Numbered from the stretch's first letter, positions 8,748-16,725 are shown. The stretch: DNA of 23,300 bases from Robiginitomaculum sp. (GCA_026993275.1 JALWUB010000200.1:1-23300); one strand, 5' to 3'. The notes: generated from the sequence alone by a model not told the origin. Translations and numbers: made by a program.

Positions 8748-10534
8748 GGGTCACCTCCTGCCCGTTGCAAGGACCATCTGATCAGATTGCGGGTGCTGTC
8801 AAACCCGGTCTGGGGGTGCAGTTGGCGACGGATCACCAGTTGCAGGGTGCGCTGCGGCGGTGCGCCGGCGGCGAGATAAACCGACTCTTCCACCGCCACG
8901 GCATCATCGGCACAGCAAAATGTCCAGCCCGTGCCATCCGCCAGCACCAGCAGCGCCTGGTTGCGGCTGCGGGCCAGGCTGGCCCTGACACGGGGATGCA
9001 GGTGAAAGCGCACGGCGTATTCCAGCGCCCCGGGCGCTGCGCCTTGTGTGTTCAAAGGCCGGTAGAGCTTGTCTTCGCCCTCGATCAGCGCGCCATCCGC
9101 GCTCACCCGGATGTGCCTGTGATGGACCAGGCCGTAACGGCGCAGATACCCGCCATGGGCGGCTTCCAGGCGCACGGCCTGGTCTTCGTCTTCGCTGCGC
9201 CGCGCCTGGATGACGCTGCCGCTCTGGCGCAATTGCATGCCCAGAAAGGCACTGCGCAGGCCGGGGGCGCTGATCTGCGCCGACGAGGTGTTGTTGACGA
9301 TCAGGGTCGAATGCGCCGCGCTGGCGCGCACGGGCTGGCGCCATTCGCCGGGCTGGTCCTCGGCCCAGCCGCAATTGACGATCAGGCGCCCGGACGGGGT
9401 GCTGACCTCAAGCGCCAGAGCCCCGGCATGGGCGTTCTCGCTGTAGCGCAAGGGTGGCGCCTTGCCGGTATCCATGACCAGAACGCTGTGGCGCCCCTGC
9501 ACGCGCTGAAAGCCGCTCAAGGGGGCAAAGCCAAAGGTCTTGTGGGCAACGCCAAGATGGTCCAGCAGCGGCTTGACCACCAGCCGCCTGGCCTCGCTGC
9601 CGCCATTAAAGGCGGCAAGCGCGCCATCGGCAGCGCTCAAAAAGCGCACCATGGGCGCCAGCCGTTTCAATGCCCGCTCCAGTGCCGGCGGCATGGCCTG
9701 GCCGCTGTCCTCGAGCAGCCGCCGCAGCGCCACCAGTTCGCCCAGGGTTGCCGCCGCCGCTTCGGGATTGCGGCTGGCATGGCCGCCATCGGGCAGGATC
9801 TGCTCGTCGAGTTCGGCTTCCAGCCGCATCAGGCCGCGTTTGGCATAGCGTTCCGCGCCTGGCAGCAACAGCCCGGCCACGGCCAGGGCCAGTGCGCTTT
9901 GCAGGCGGGCGCGGGGCTGGCTGGCGAGGGCGCCAACAGCATCCAGCCAGGCGATCTGGGTGATCAGGCTGCGCCGCCGCCTTTTGCCTGCATCGCCATT
10001 GTCCAGCACCGCAGCGCCCAGGCTAAGCCAGTTCAGACAGCGCCGGGCGGCCGTGCCCGGTTCCCAGGCAAAGGCGTTCCAGCGGCCATAATCGTGCATC
10101 CAGGCGTCGATGTGCGCGGCGATCAGCGGCCAGGCCGCCTCTGCCCTGGCTGCCCGCAAGTCGTGCAGCCAGCCAAATTCGTGCAGCAGGGCGGCAAAAC
10201 GGCGCGATGGCGCCGCCTGGCGCCACACATCAGCGGGCCTGCCATAGCGCCGGCTGGCTCCGGCCAGGGTGAATACGCCCTGGGCCAGCTGCGCACCGGT
10301 TTTGGCCGAGGCGCCAAGCAGGGGAACATAGGCGCCGCGCGGCGCGCCGACGCGTGGCGGCCGGGCGATCAGCGCCCGCGCCAGGGGCAAGGCAAACAGC
10401 TCTCCGGAAAGGCGCAGCCGCCCGGCCCGCCAGACCGCAAAGACTAAGGCCTGAACCCAGTTGGCTTGCCTATTTTGCGGCGCAAACGCTCCTCGAATAG
10501 GGCTATGCCTGTCCTTCGTTGCCTTTGCTGGCAT
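8744..10534 (-). CDS. Heparinase II/III family protein
   Basis: This protein of about 596 residues has the two-part layout of the heparinase II/III family: an alpha-helical toroid-like half (roughly residues 60-310), then a beta-sandwich half (roughly 320-570) containing HSVLVMDTGKAPP, HAGALALEVS, IVNCGWAED and AAHSTLIVNNTSS. The family cleaves or binds acidic polysaccharides, and many alphaproteobacteria encode a member near polysaccharide genes. There is no evident signal peptide. I chose the ATG at 10534 because AGGAAAGG lies just upstream; a TTG at 10552 is the only earlier choice. The start, its Shine-Dalgarno and the first ~29 codons all fall inside a dispersed repeat (10448-10585), so the N-terminus is probably non-ancestral. 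The gene is coupled to DUF938 by a 4-bp overlap. Confidence 0.88.
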   Translation of the reverse strand: MPAKATKDRHSPIRGAFAPQNRQANWVQALVFAVWRAGRLRLSGELFALPLARALIARPPRVGAPRGAYVPLLGASAKTGAQLAQGVFTLAGASRRYGRPADVWRQAAPSRRFAALLHEFGWLHDLRAARAEAAWPLIAAHIDAWMHDYGRWNAFAWEPGTAARRCLNWLSLGAAVLDNGDAGKRRRRSLITQIAWLDAVGALASQPRARLQSALALAVAGLLLPGAERYAKRGLMRLEAELDEQILPDGGHASRNPEAAAATLGELVALRRLLEDSGQAMPPALERALKRLAPMVRFLSAADGALAAFNGGSEARRLVVKPLLDHLGVAHKTFGFAPLSGFQRVQGRHSVLVMDTGKAPPLRYSENAHAGALALEVSTPSGRLIVNCGWAEDQPGEWRQPVRASAAHSTLIVNNTSSAQISAPGLRSAFLGMQLRQSGSVIQARRSEDEDQAVRLEAAHGGYLRRYGLVHHRHIRVSADGALIEGEDKLYRPLNTQGAAPGALEYAVRFHLHPRVRASLARSRNQALLVLADGTGWTFCCADDAVAVEESVYLAAGAPPQRTLQLVIRRQLHPQTGFDSTRNLIRWSLQRAGGDP

Positions 10535-10585
10535 CTTGCCCTTTCCTGTCAAACGGCCATTGCGTAATCCAGTTGAGTTCAGACC
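10448..10585 (-). repeat. Dispersed repeat, short copy A (MITE-like)
   Basis: Two blocks match a longer copy at 21290-21640. Positions 10530-10476 (minus strand) match 21341-21395 at 47 of 55 bases without gaps. Positions 10479-10448 (minus) match 21600-21631 at 28 of 32. Copy A lacks about 205 bases between the blocks, and the joint falls on a shared CGCA, as expected for deletion between short direct repeats. Imperfect terminal inverted repeats bound it: GGCCTGAACCCAGTTGG at 10448-10464 and its partner at 10569-10585 (13 of 17 match). The remaining 108 bases up to the sugar-transferase stop contain a 7-bp palindrome (CAGACCC-T-GGGTCTG, 10580-10594) and no gene. Confidence 0.75.
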
Positions 10586-10693
10586 CTGGGTCTGTCACCT
10601 GGTTATCGCTCATGACGGGACGGCACCGGCTTTGACAAAACAGGACGCATTATGAAGCGAGGCTGGCGGCAAAGGCAATGAAGTTGCGCGTGC

Positions 10694-12232
10694 CTAACGC
10701 ACCGCCTCTTTGTCGCCGAGCAGGCACGGCACGGTCTTGAGCATGATCCACAGGTCCAGCCAGAAACTGGCGCGGCGGATGTATTCCAGGTCGAGGCGGA
10801 CCCGCTCGCGCACTTGCTCTGGCGTGTTCAGGGGGCCGCGCGAGCCATTGATCTGGGCCCAGCCGGTAATGCCGGGCTTGACCCGGTGGCGGTGTGCATA
10901 ATGGGCCACCAGCTTCCAGCTTTCGGTGTTGCCGGTGCGCATGCCAACCGCGTGCGGGCGCGGCCCCACCAGCGACATCGACCCGCCCAGGACGTTGAAG
11001 AGCTGTGGCAGTTCGTCCAGGCTGGTGCGCCGCAGGAACCGCCCGACCCGGGTGACGCGATCATCGTTTTCGCGCACTTGCTGCAGCGGCCCCTGTTCGC
11101 TGCCTGCGCGCATGGTGCGAAACTTGAACACCTCGATAATGCGGTTGTTGAAGCCGTGGCGCTTTTGCCGGAACAGCACCGGCCCCTTGCTGTCCAGGCG
11201 GATCAGCAGCGCGATCAGCGCCATCAGTGGCGCAAAGGCCACCAGCATGGCGCTGGCGAACACAAGGTCCTGGACGCGCTTGGCGGCGGCGCGGGCTTCG
11301 CTGCGCGGACCACCGGAGACATAGGCCATGGGGGCGCGGGCGATCTCGGCCAACTGCACCTGTTCCGGGTGAAACCCGTCCAGATCCATGAACAGAACCA
11401 CGCTTTGCGGCAAGGCGCGCAACTGGTCTATGAGTTCATTGACCCGCCTGGAGGCCGTCGAGGTGACGGTGATGATAATGGTGTCGATGCTGTCAAGCTC
11501 CGGCCAGACCAGCAAGTCCCTGACCCCGCCCGCCACCGGCACATGGTCCACCTGGCCCGGGCGGCGCGAGGCCCGGTCATCGAACACCGCCACAATGTTG
11601 ATGTCGCGGTTTTGCGCGCTTTGGCGGATCAGGCGGCGGGCATTGCCGGTCGCGCCAACCAGCACGGCCGTGCTGGCCAGGGCGCCGCTGCGCGCCCATA
11701 CGCCGGCCAGGGCATTGTAGAGTCCCTGCAGCACCGCCAGAAACACCAGCGCTGCGGCCATGGTCTCAACAAGAGCGTGAAACGCCGGGGCCGGCATGGC
11801 GAGCAGTCTGGCCACCAGCAGGGTCAGGACGCAGGCGGCGGCAAGGCCGGCAAGGCTGGCCAGCCAGCGTCTGAGCGGGCGCAGGCCCGGCTCGAAACGG
11901 TAAGCCCCTGCCGCGGCCAGCGCCCAGATCATGGAAAAACACAGTGTCAGGAATGGTGCGACAATGCCAAAGGCGGTTTGCGGCAGCGGCACCGGGCTGG
12001 CGCGCATGCAACCCCCGACGGCAGCGCCCGCGGCGATGAGAACATCCAGGCTTTGAAACAGCCGGGCAGCCAGCACGGTGTTGATGCGCCGGCCTTGCAC
12101 GCTGGTCTTGGGCAGAATCGCGCCCGGGTCCGGCGGCGCCGCGGCAATGCGCGCGCGCGGCGCATGGACTGCTCCCCCGCCCGCCGCTGGAGTGGCATTG
12201 CCAGTCTGTGCTGTTGTGTGTTTTTGCGCCAT
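10694..12232 (-). CDS. Undecaprenyl-phosphate sugar phosphotransferase (exopolysaccharide initiator)
   Basis: This protein of about 512 residues belongs to the polyprenyl glycosylphosphotransferase family (WcaJ/GumD/PssY-like). These enzymes move a sugar-1-phosphate from a nucleotide sugar to undecaprenyl phosphate at the inner membrane, the first step of exopolysaccharide or capsule repeat-unit assembly. The N-terminal half has several hydrophobic segments, then a Rossmann-like CoA-binding domain (AVLVGATGNARRLI, about 189-202). The catalytic C-terminal domain begins near residue 318 and shows PVLFRQKRHG, KFRTMR, RRTSLDELPQLFNVL, SLVGPRPHA and VKPGITGWAQING. The ATG at 12232 is preferred to the in-frame TTG at 12259, though neither has a strong Shine-Dalgarno. 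It reads toward the heparinase-like gene. Confidence 0.93.
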   Translation of the reverse strand: MAQKHTTAQTGNATPAAGGGAVHAPRARIAAAPPDPGAILPKTSVQGRRINTVLAARLFQSLDVLIAAGAAVGGCMRASPVPLPQTAFGIVAPFLTLCFSMIWALAAAGAYRFEPGLRPLRRWLASLAGLAAACVLTLLVARLLAMPAPAFHALVETMAAALVFLAVLQGLYNALAGVWARSGALASTAVLVGATGNARRLIRQSAQNRDINIVAVFDDRASRRPGQVDHVPVAGGVRDLLVWPELDSIDTIIITVTSTASRRVNELIDQLRALPQSVVLFMDLDGFHPEQVQLAEIARAPMAYVSGGPRSEARAAAKRVQDLVFASAMLVAFAPLMALIALLIRLDSKGPVLFRQKRHGFNNRIIEVFKFRTMRAGSEQGPLQQVRENDDRVTRVGRFLRRTSLDELPQLFNVLGGSMSLVGPRPHAVGMRTGNTESWKLVAHYAHRHRVKPGITGWAQINGSRGPLNTPEQVRERVRLDLEYIRRASFWLDLWIMLKTVPCLLGDKEAVR

Positions 12233-12309
12233 TGCTAGCCACTCTTGCAAGGGCGGCAAGCTAGCAATTCAGGCTCAAGATGGCGTTAAGGGGCATGCTT
12301 AGAAAAGCG

Positions 12310-12368
12310 TAAACGCGGCAAACCCGCTGGCGTGCGGCCTTTGGGCGCCGCACAAAGTTCAGCGTTTA
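12310..12368. repeat. Nested inverted repeats upstream of tRNA-Ser
   Basis: A perfect 7-bp inverted repeat (TAAACGC at 12310-12316 and GCGTTTA at 12362-12368) encloses a second perfect 7-bp hairpin (GTGCGGC at 12332-12338 and GCCGCAC at 12347-12353, 8-nt loop). It lies between the sugar-transferase start and the tRNA gene. There is no T-run, so it is not a plain terminator. It could be an operator for the sugar transferase, a structured leader, or chance. Confidence 0.4.
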
Positions 12369-12417
12369 TGGATAAAACACTTGAACCAGACAGGGCTTAT
12401 AGCCTATTCCCGCCGAC

Positions 12418-12508
12418 GGAGAGGTGGCCGAGTGGTCGAAGGCGCTCCCCTGCTAAGGGAGTAGGCGGTGTTCCCGTCTCGAGGGTTCGAATCCCTTCCT
12501 CTCCGCCA
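12418..12508 (+). tRNA. tRNA-Ser(GCT)
   Basis: The sequence folds as a class II tRNA. The 7-bp acceptor stem GGAGAGG (12418-12424) pairs with CCTCTCC (12498-12504), with discriminator G and an encoded CCA at 12506-12508. The D-arm has TGGCCGAGTGGTCGAAGG. The anticodon loop CTGCTAA gives anticodon GCT, which reads AGC and AGU serine codons. A long variable arm and the T-loop GGTTCGAATCC complete it. The 3' half of serine tRNAs is a common island integration site, and the sequence changes character directly after it. Confidence 0.97.
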
Positions 12509-12953
12509 TCATTCTCGTGTATCTATCTGTTATATTTGAATTAATTGTGAATTCATATTTCGTATCCCCATTTTTATCCCTAATTTGCGACCCTGGATTG
12601 GCCCGATTGTCCCGCGAAACGGGCTAACCGTGTCAGCCGCGCAAAAGGCCCTAGCCGTTCCCGAACGCAAAACTTCCTGATCATTATGTGAGTATTTTCT
12701 TTTCGCTCTGGGCCGATTCCCACTGGGCATGGGTTTGCCGTCAGGCAGCTTCCAGGATGTGCGGCCATTGGCACTGGCGCCGGTGACCGCTGCGATATAT
12801 TGGGTTAGGGTGGACTTCAGCAATTAAATGCATTTGATGTTCTGCTCATTTGGCATACACCCATGCCGACATCACTAGAGATAATCGGGCAAATAGGAGA
12901 CGTTCCCATATCAAACGACATTCAAGCCGAGAGTCACCTTGACGGCATGTCAA
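12509..12953. other. Island-border region without a convincing gene; TATCCC direct repeats
   Basis: The first ~90 bases after the tRNA are strikingly AT-rich. They hold two direct repeats, TATCCCCATTT (12563-12573) and TATCCCTAATTT (12575-12586), resembling the short TATCCCC-type repeats seen beside tRNA-integrated islands with P4-type integrases. No integrase is encoded. A minus-strand frame of 97 codons (12823-12530) is open, but I do not recognise it and it has no good start site; it could be a decayed gene. The rest, up to the end of vsr, shows nothing I can identify. Confidence 0.5.
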
Positions 12954-13421
12954 TCAGAAAGCTCGAAGGTCTTTTTCCTCGATCTCGATCTGAGACACTT
13001 CTCCTGATCCGAGCCAATTCGCAAGGAGTTCTGCCACGGCTTCAACCTGCTCCGGTTTGCGCAGGACACATTCCCACACAGTCGCGACGCGCCATCCGGT
13101 CTCCAGGAGCGTGTCCCGCACGGCGATGTCCCGCGCAACGTTGGCCGAGAACTTGGCCTGCCAGAACTCCGGACGCGTGGCGGGGGTCGTGGCATAGCGG
13201 CACCCCTCGTGCCGATGCCAGAAGCATCCGTTCACGAATATGACGGCCCGGCACCTTGGCAGCACGAGGTCGGGGCGACCGGTGACGTTCTTCGCATGCA
13301 GGCGATAGCGGAAGCCGCGAGCGTGCAGCGCCTTGCGCAACGCAAGCTCGGGCTTCGTGTCCTTGCCCCGGATTCCGGCCATCATCCGGGACCGGGTTGC
13401 CTTGTCGACGATATCGACCAT
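12954..13421 (-). CDS. vsr: Very-short-patch-repair type endonuclease (Vsr)
   Basis: This 155-residue protein is a typical Vsr nuclease. Vsr proteins nick beside T:G mismatches made when 5-methylcytosine deaminates, starting repair back to C:G. The opening KATRSRMMAGIRGKDTKPE is the family signature. The catalytic aspartate lies in GRPDLVLP at residue 51, the position used in E. coli Vsr, and NGCFWHRHEGC (64-74) carries the conserved aromatic, histidine and zinc-site residues. VRDTLLETGWRVATVWEC completes the core. It is divergent from the cytosine methyltransferase with 67 bp between start codons, the expected partner. Some Vsr-like proteins in such loci may act as restriction nucleases, which cannot be decided here. 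Confidence 0.95.
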   Translation of the reverse strand: MVDIVDKATRSRMMAGIRGKDTKPELALRKALHARGFRYRLHAKNVTGRPDLVLPRCRAVIFVNGCFWHRHEGCRYATTPATRPEFWQAKFSANVARDIAVRDTLLETGWRVATVWECVLRKPEQVEAVAELLANWLGSGEVSQIEIEEKDLRAF

Positions 13422-13488
13422 TGTGCACCTGGTTTTTGTTTCCAGGATCGTTATACACCATTGGAAACCGGTTCATCAGGAGATCGCA
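13422..13488. promoter_or_regulatory. Divergent vsr/methyltransferase promoter region with paired CCWGG
   Basis: The 67 bp between the two divergent start codons must hold both promoters. It contains an inverted pair CCTGG (13428-13432) and CCAGG (13442-13446), nine bases apart, next to the vsr start. AGGAG at 13478-13482 is the Shine-Dalgarno for the methyltransferase TTG start. Some C5 methyltransferases repress their own genes through inverted repeats in such regions. That the pair is an operator, or that the enzyme reads CCWGG, is untested inference. Confidence 0.45.
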
Positions 13489-15036
13489 TTGCCAGCCACC
13501 TTCGGCATCATCGACCTTTTTGCCGGCCCGGGCGGGCTGGGCGAGGGCTTTGCCTCCTTCGCCCCTGACGGGCACACGCCGTTCCGTATCGGCATTTCGG
13601 TCGAGAAGGAGGCTTCGGCCCATCGCACCCTGACCCTGCGCGCCTTCCTGCGCGAGTATCGGGCGCGGCACGACAGACTGCCCGATGAATTCATCGACTT
13701 CCATGCGGAGCTGATCGACGAGCCGGACTGGTCATCGGTGGACCGGGAGGCCTGGCTCCTGGCAACCGAGGAGGCACGCTGTCTCGAGCTTGGCACCGAG
13801 GCGGCAGCGGAGGCCATCGAGGGCGCGATCGCGAGGCTGAAACGTCAATTCGACGACACGATCCTGATCGGCGGTCCGCCCTGCCAGGCCTATTCCCTGG
13901 TCGGCCGGGCGCGCTCGAGGGGCAAGCGGGATTATGTGCCCGAGGAGGACGAGCGCCACTATCTGTTCCGCGAATACATCCGGGTGCTCGACCGGCTGAG
14001 GCCGGCAGCCTTCGTCATGGAAAACGTCAAGGGCATGCTTTCGTCCACGGTCGAGAGCCGTCTCGTTTTCGAGATGCTGATGGAAGATCTTTCCTCGCTC
14101 GGCACCGGCAGAGGGCACCAGTACGAACTGCGGGCAATCCACGTCGAGGATGGCACTGCCAGCCTTCGGGAGGCCGGGGAATCGAGGGATTTCGTCGTTC
14201 GGGCAGAGGAGTTTGGCGTCCCGCAGCGCCGGCACCGGGTCATCATCATCGGCATTCGCAAGGATCTGGCGGCCGGCACCGAAAACGCGCGCATCGATCT
14301 TCCTGCCTCGCCACGAACGGTTGACGAGGTGCTCGGGGGGCTCCCGAAGCTCAGAAGCGGTCTGAGCCGGGGTGGCGACAGCGCGGGAAGATGGAAGGAA
14401 GCCGTGGCCGAGGCCGCGGAGCTTCTGGCGCAGATCCACGAACAAGATGGCCGGGAGAAGTTGCGAAAGGAATTCCATTCGCTGGTTGGGCAGTTTCGCA
14501 GGGCAGGAAAGCTCGAACGCGAGGCATCCGCCCTGCCGACCGCCTACGCGAAATCGAATGATGCCCTCATGCGCTGGATCGAGCGTCCCGAACTGCGGGC
14601 GATCGCCCAGCATGAAACCCGTGGGCATATGGCATCAGACCTGGGGCGGTACCTGTTCGTGTCGGCATTCGGGCAGGTGCATCGCTACAGTCCCAGGGCC
14701 GCAGACTTCCCACCGGAACTGTATCCCGAACACCGAAGCTGGAGCACCGGTGCCTTCAACGACAGGTTCAGGGTCCAGCTTGCACATGAGCCTTCGACGA
14801 CCATCACCAGCCACATCTCGAAGGACGGGCACTACTTCATCCATCCCGATCCGGCCCAGTGCCGCAGTCTGACGGTGCGCGAGGCGGCGCGGCTGCAGAC
14901 GTTTCCCGACGACTACCTGTTCCTAGGCAATAGGACCCAGCAATATGTGCAGGTCGGCAACGCAGTGCCACCCTGGCTGGCGCGGAATATTGCGACGTTG
15001 CTACATGAAGTTTTGGTGCCTCGAATCACGGAATGA
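13489..15036 (+). CDS. DNA (cytosine-5) methyltransferase
   Basis: This 515-residue enzyme transfers a methyl group from SAM to carbon 5 of cytosine in a specific DNA site. The motifs are in canonical order: I (IDLFAGPGGLGEGF, 8-21), IV with the catalytic cysteine (GGPPCQ, 128-133, C132), VI (ENV, 179-181), VIII (QRRHR, 246-250), then a long target-recognition region of about 200 residues, IX (REAARLQTFP) and X (QVGNAVPP, about 488-495). An extra ~80-residue insertion separates motifs I and IV. The TTG start at 13489 was chosen because AGGAG lies seven bases upstream and any earlier start runs into vsr. All catalytic residues are intact, so it is probably active. Its recognition site cannot be read from sequence. 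Confidence 0.95.
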   Translation: MPATFGIIDLFAGPGGLGEGFASFAPDGHTPFRIGISVEKEASAHRTLTLRAFLREYRARHDRLPDEFIDFHAELIDEPDWSSVDREAWLLATEEARCLELGTEAAAEAIEGAIARLKRQFDDTILIGGPPCQAYSLVGRARSRGKRDYVPEEDERHYLFREYIRVLDRLRPAAFVMENVKGMLSSTVESRLVFEMLMEDLSSLGTGRGHQYELRAIHVEDGTASLREAGESRDFVVRAEEFGVPQRRHRVIIIGIRKDLAAGTENARIDLPASPRTVDEVLGGLPKLRSGLSRGGDSAGRWKEAVAEAAELLAQIHEQDGREKLRKEFHSLVGQFRRAGKLEREASALPTAYAKSNDALMRWIERPELRAIAQHETRGHMASDLGRYLFVSAFGQVHRYSPRAADFPPELYPEHRSWSTGAFNDRFRVQLAHEPSTTITSHISKDGHYFIHPDPAQCRSLTVREAARLQTFPDDYLFLGNRTQQYVQVGNAVPPWLARNIATLLHEVLVPRITE

Positions 15037-15131
15037 GAAATTCTCGAAAGAAGGTCCTTCAACCTTCAAGTCGATTCCGGAGGTCTCCGATCTTGAACTG
15101 CTCCAGCAGGACGACGTTGGAAGCTGAAGTA

Positions 15132-15893
15132 TCAGGCAGGTTTTTCCGCCATACGAGCTTGGGCTCGGGAAGCACAGGCATCCATGAGAGCGTCGGCTTC
15201 ATCGTCGGTAAGAGCTTCGAAGAGTATTCCTCCCCCATCGCGATTGAGAGCAATCATGAATTCCCTGAAGGCCCTCTCGCTCGACGTGATCCATGGCTCC
15301 CGTCGCATTGCGCGAACGACGGCTCTCGCTAGAGGCTTTCGTGCAGCGGTGTTTGTGCGTTCTACAAAGTTGCTCCGGATGTCCGCGGTCTTCAGGATTA
15401 GTCGCAACGCGCCTTCGGGATCATCCGGATCTGCGATGCTCGCGATGTGCATGTTCCACCAGAGACGAGATAGTGCATTGTCGTCGCGGATCGCGGTAAG
15501 GCCGGGAGCGAACATGTGGATTCGGACCTGGGAGTCGAGCTGTTCACCGCTATTCCCCGAAAGCCACCTGTCCCGCGAATAGCCAAGGCATTCGATATGC
15601 GTCAGTCTTGCCCAGACACGCTCCTCCCGCGCGAGAGCAGGTGTCATCCCTCGAAGGGCTCGGAACAGGATAAGGGAGTTCTCGATGTCGGCAGCCGCCG
15701 TCCTCGCCGTACCATCGAGTGTCGCCAGCAGGTCGTGATCAACCTGAACCGTGCTGGTCTCGACCGCCCAACCGTTATCGTGCTCGAGATCGCGGAAATC
15801 TCCTGCCTCATACCGGTCGCGGTTGGCCGCGATGCTCTCCCTGAGCTCGGAAAGTTTCTTTTCCGAAAGATATTTGAGTGGTGCTACCGTCAT
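15132..15893 (-). CDS. DUF6339 family protein
   Basis: This 253-residue protein resembles DUF6339, a family with no established function that I recall beside GHKL-ATPase/methylase loci. It appears largely helical. Notable blocks are VWARLTHIECLGYSRDRWL (93-111), HMFAPGLTAIRDDNALSRLWW (126-146; conserved-looking aromatic pair), and SERAFREFMIALNRDGG (205-221). No nuclease, helicase or membrane motif is evident. The ATG at 15893 has AGAGG eight bases upstream and lies 34 bases after the stop of the 265-aa gene, so it is the last gene of the four-gene operon. It converges with the methyltransferase; 95 bases separate the stops. It is a candidate effector or scaffold of the locus, by position only. 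Confidence 0.75.
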   Translation of the reverse strand: MTVAPLKYLSEKKLSELRESIAANRDRYEAGDFRDLEHDNGWAVETSTVQVDHDLLATLDGTARTAAADIENSLILFRALRGMTPALAREERVWARLTHIECLGYSRDRWLSGNSGEQLDSQVRIHMFAPGLTAIRDDNALSRLWWNMHIASIADPDDPEGALRLILKTADIRSNFVERTNTAARKPLARAVVRAMRREPWITSSERAFREFMIALNRDGGGILFEALTDDEADALMDACASRAQARMAEKPA

Positions 15894-15927
15894 TTGTCTG
15901 CCTCTGCTACCAGCTGCTCGAGCCCGC

Positions 15928-16725
15928 CTAGAGGGCCTTCCAGAAGCTTCTGAGCGCTTTCGAGGATGAAGTGTCTGTCTTTGGATCAACGCCGCGCACG
16001 TCGCAGCGGGCCATGAAAGGAGCGTGCCAGCGATATGGCTCGTATTGGTCCGCGCCATTTTTAAGCGCGTCAAGGACTTCCATCACTGCCGGAAGATAGA
16101 CGGCATTCATGACTACAGGTTTTCCGGTCGTCTGTTCGCGCAAGAGCATGATCGTCTCGTGCGTCTTCTCTCCGGCGAGAATGGTGATGCGGTCCTGTTC
16201 CAGGTCGACGTGCAACATCCCTTCAGGAATGTCTGGCGATCGGTCGAGTTCGAAGATGCTTTCGATGGGTGCAAGCTTCGCCTGTCCGACCGAGATGATG
16301 TGCTCTTCCCCGATTGCGATAATGTCCCTTCGGCTCAGGTCAACCGGCGGCGAAAACTCCGGGTGAATGGTTCCAGGGTTCCAGCCAGACAACTTGTCGT
16401 TCAACCAGACGATCGGTCGCAAGGATACCCTGTTCAGCAAAGCTCCGGCCGCGAAGTCGGTGCGGCCGGAGGGCCAGGCCAATGTGCGCAGTTCAGCATG
16501 ATAAGTGTCAGCGCAGCGGACGAAACAGCCCACCGATGCCTTCCCGGTTTCGACGAGTTTCCGGATCTCGTCTTCCGTCAGGGTGGTTTCGTGCTGGACG
16601 GAAAGCGCCCCTGTTGCGATGTCTTCGCTCACGGTGAAGGTCATGTCGAATTCACCGGCAGTGAAATCCCCCGTGTCCTGCGCCAGGACCGGATGCGGAT
16701 AGCGCGTTTCTTCCGAGAACCTCAT
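15928..16725 (-). CDS. Unrecognised protein of the GHKL-ATPase/methylase locus
   Basis: I do not recognise a family for this 265-residue protein. The start overlaps the ATPase stop by four bases (ATGA, 16725-16722), which indicates translational coupling and probably stoichiometric expression. The chain alternates predicted beta strands (FDMTFTVSED, VGCFVRCADTYHAEL, VSLRPIVWLND, HVDLEQDRITILAGEK) with a C-terminal helical part (LPAVMEVLDALKNG) and a WHAPFMARCDVRGVDP tail. The pattern of strands with scattered acidic residues does not give a clear PD-(D/E)XK, HNH or DDE site. It may be a DNA-binding or structural partner of the ATPase. No membrane segment is visible. Confidence 0.75.
   Translation of the reverse strand: MRFSEETRYPHPVLAQDTGDFTAGEFDMTFTVSEDIATGALSVQHETTLTEDEIRKLVETGKASVGCFVRCADTYHAELRTLAWPSGRTDFAAGALLNRVSLRPIVWLNDKLSGWNPGTIHPEFSPPVDLSRRDIIAIGEEHIISVGQAKLAPIESIFELDRSPDIPEGMLHVDLEQDRITILAGEKTHETIMLLREQTTGKPVVMNAVYLPAVMEVLDALKNGADQYEPYRWHAPFMARCDVRGVDPKTDTSSSKALRSFWKAL

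Noticed and set aside
8657..10447. A 596-codon plus-strand frame opposite the heparinase-like gene.
   Set aside because: Low-complexity antisense product; the minus strand has recognisable heparinase II/III blocks and a coupled neighbour.
10580..10594. GGGTCTGT next to repeat copy A resembles the end of the IS5 element (GGGTCTGTGG), suggesting an IS remnant.
   Set aside because: Only eight bases agree and the sequence diverges at once; chance is more likely.
12530..12823. A 97-codon minus-strand frame next to the tRNA, with a LPDGK stretch faintly recalling an integrase arm-binding domain.
   Set aside because: The similarity is only a few residues, there is no ribosome site and no catalytic part; described only as part of the border region.
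15037..15131. A short hairpin (GAAGGT at 15050-15055, ACCTTC at 15062-15067) between the convergent methyltransferase and DUF6339 genes as a terminator.
   Set aside because: The stem is only six base pairs with no T-run on either strand.
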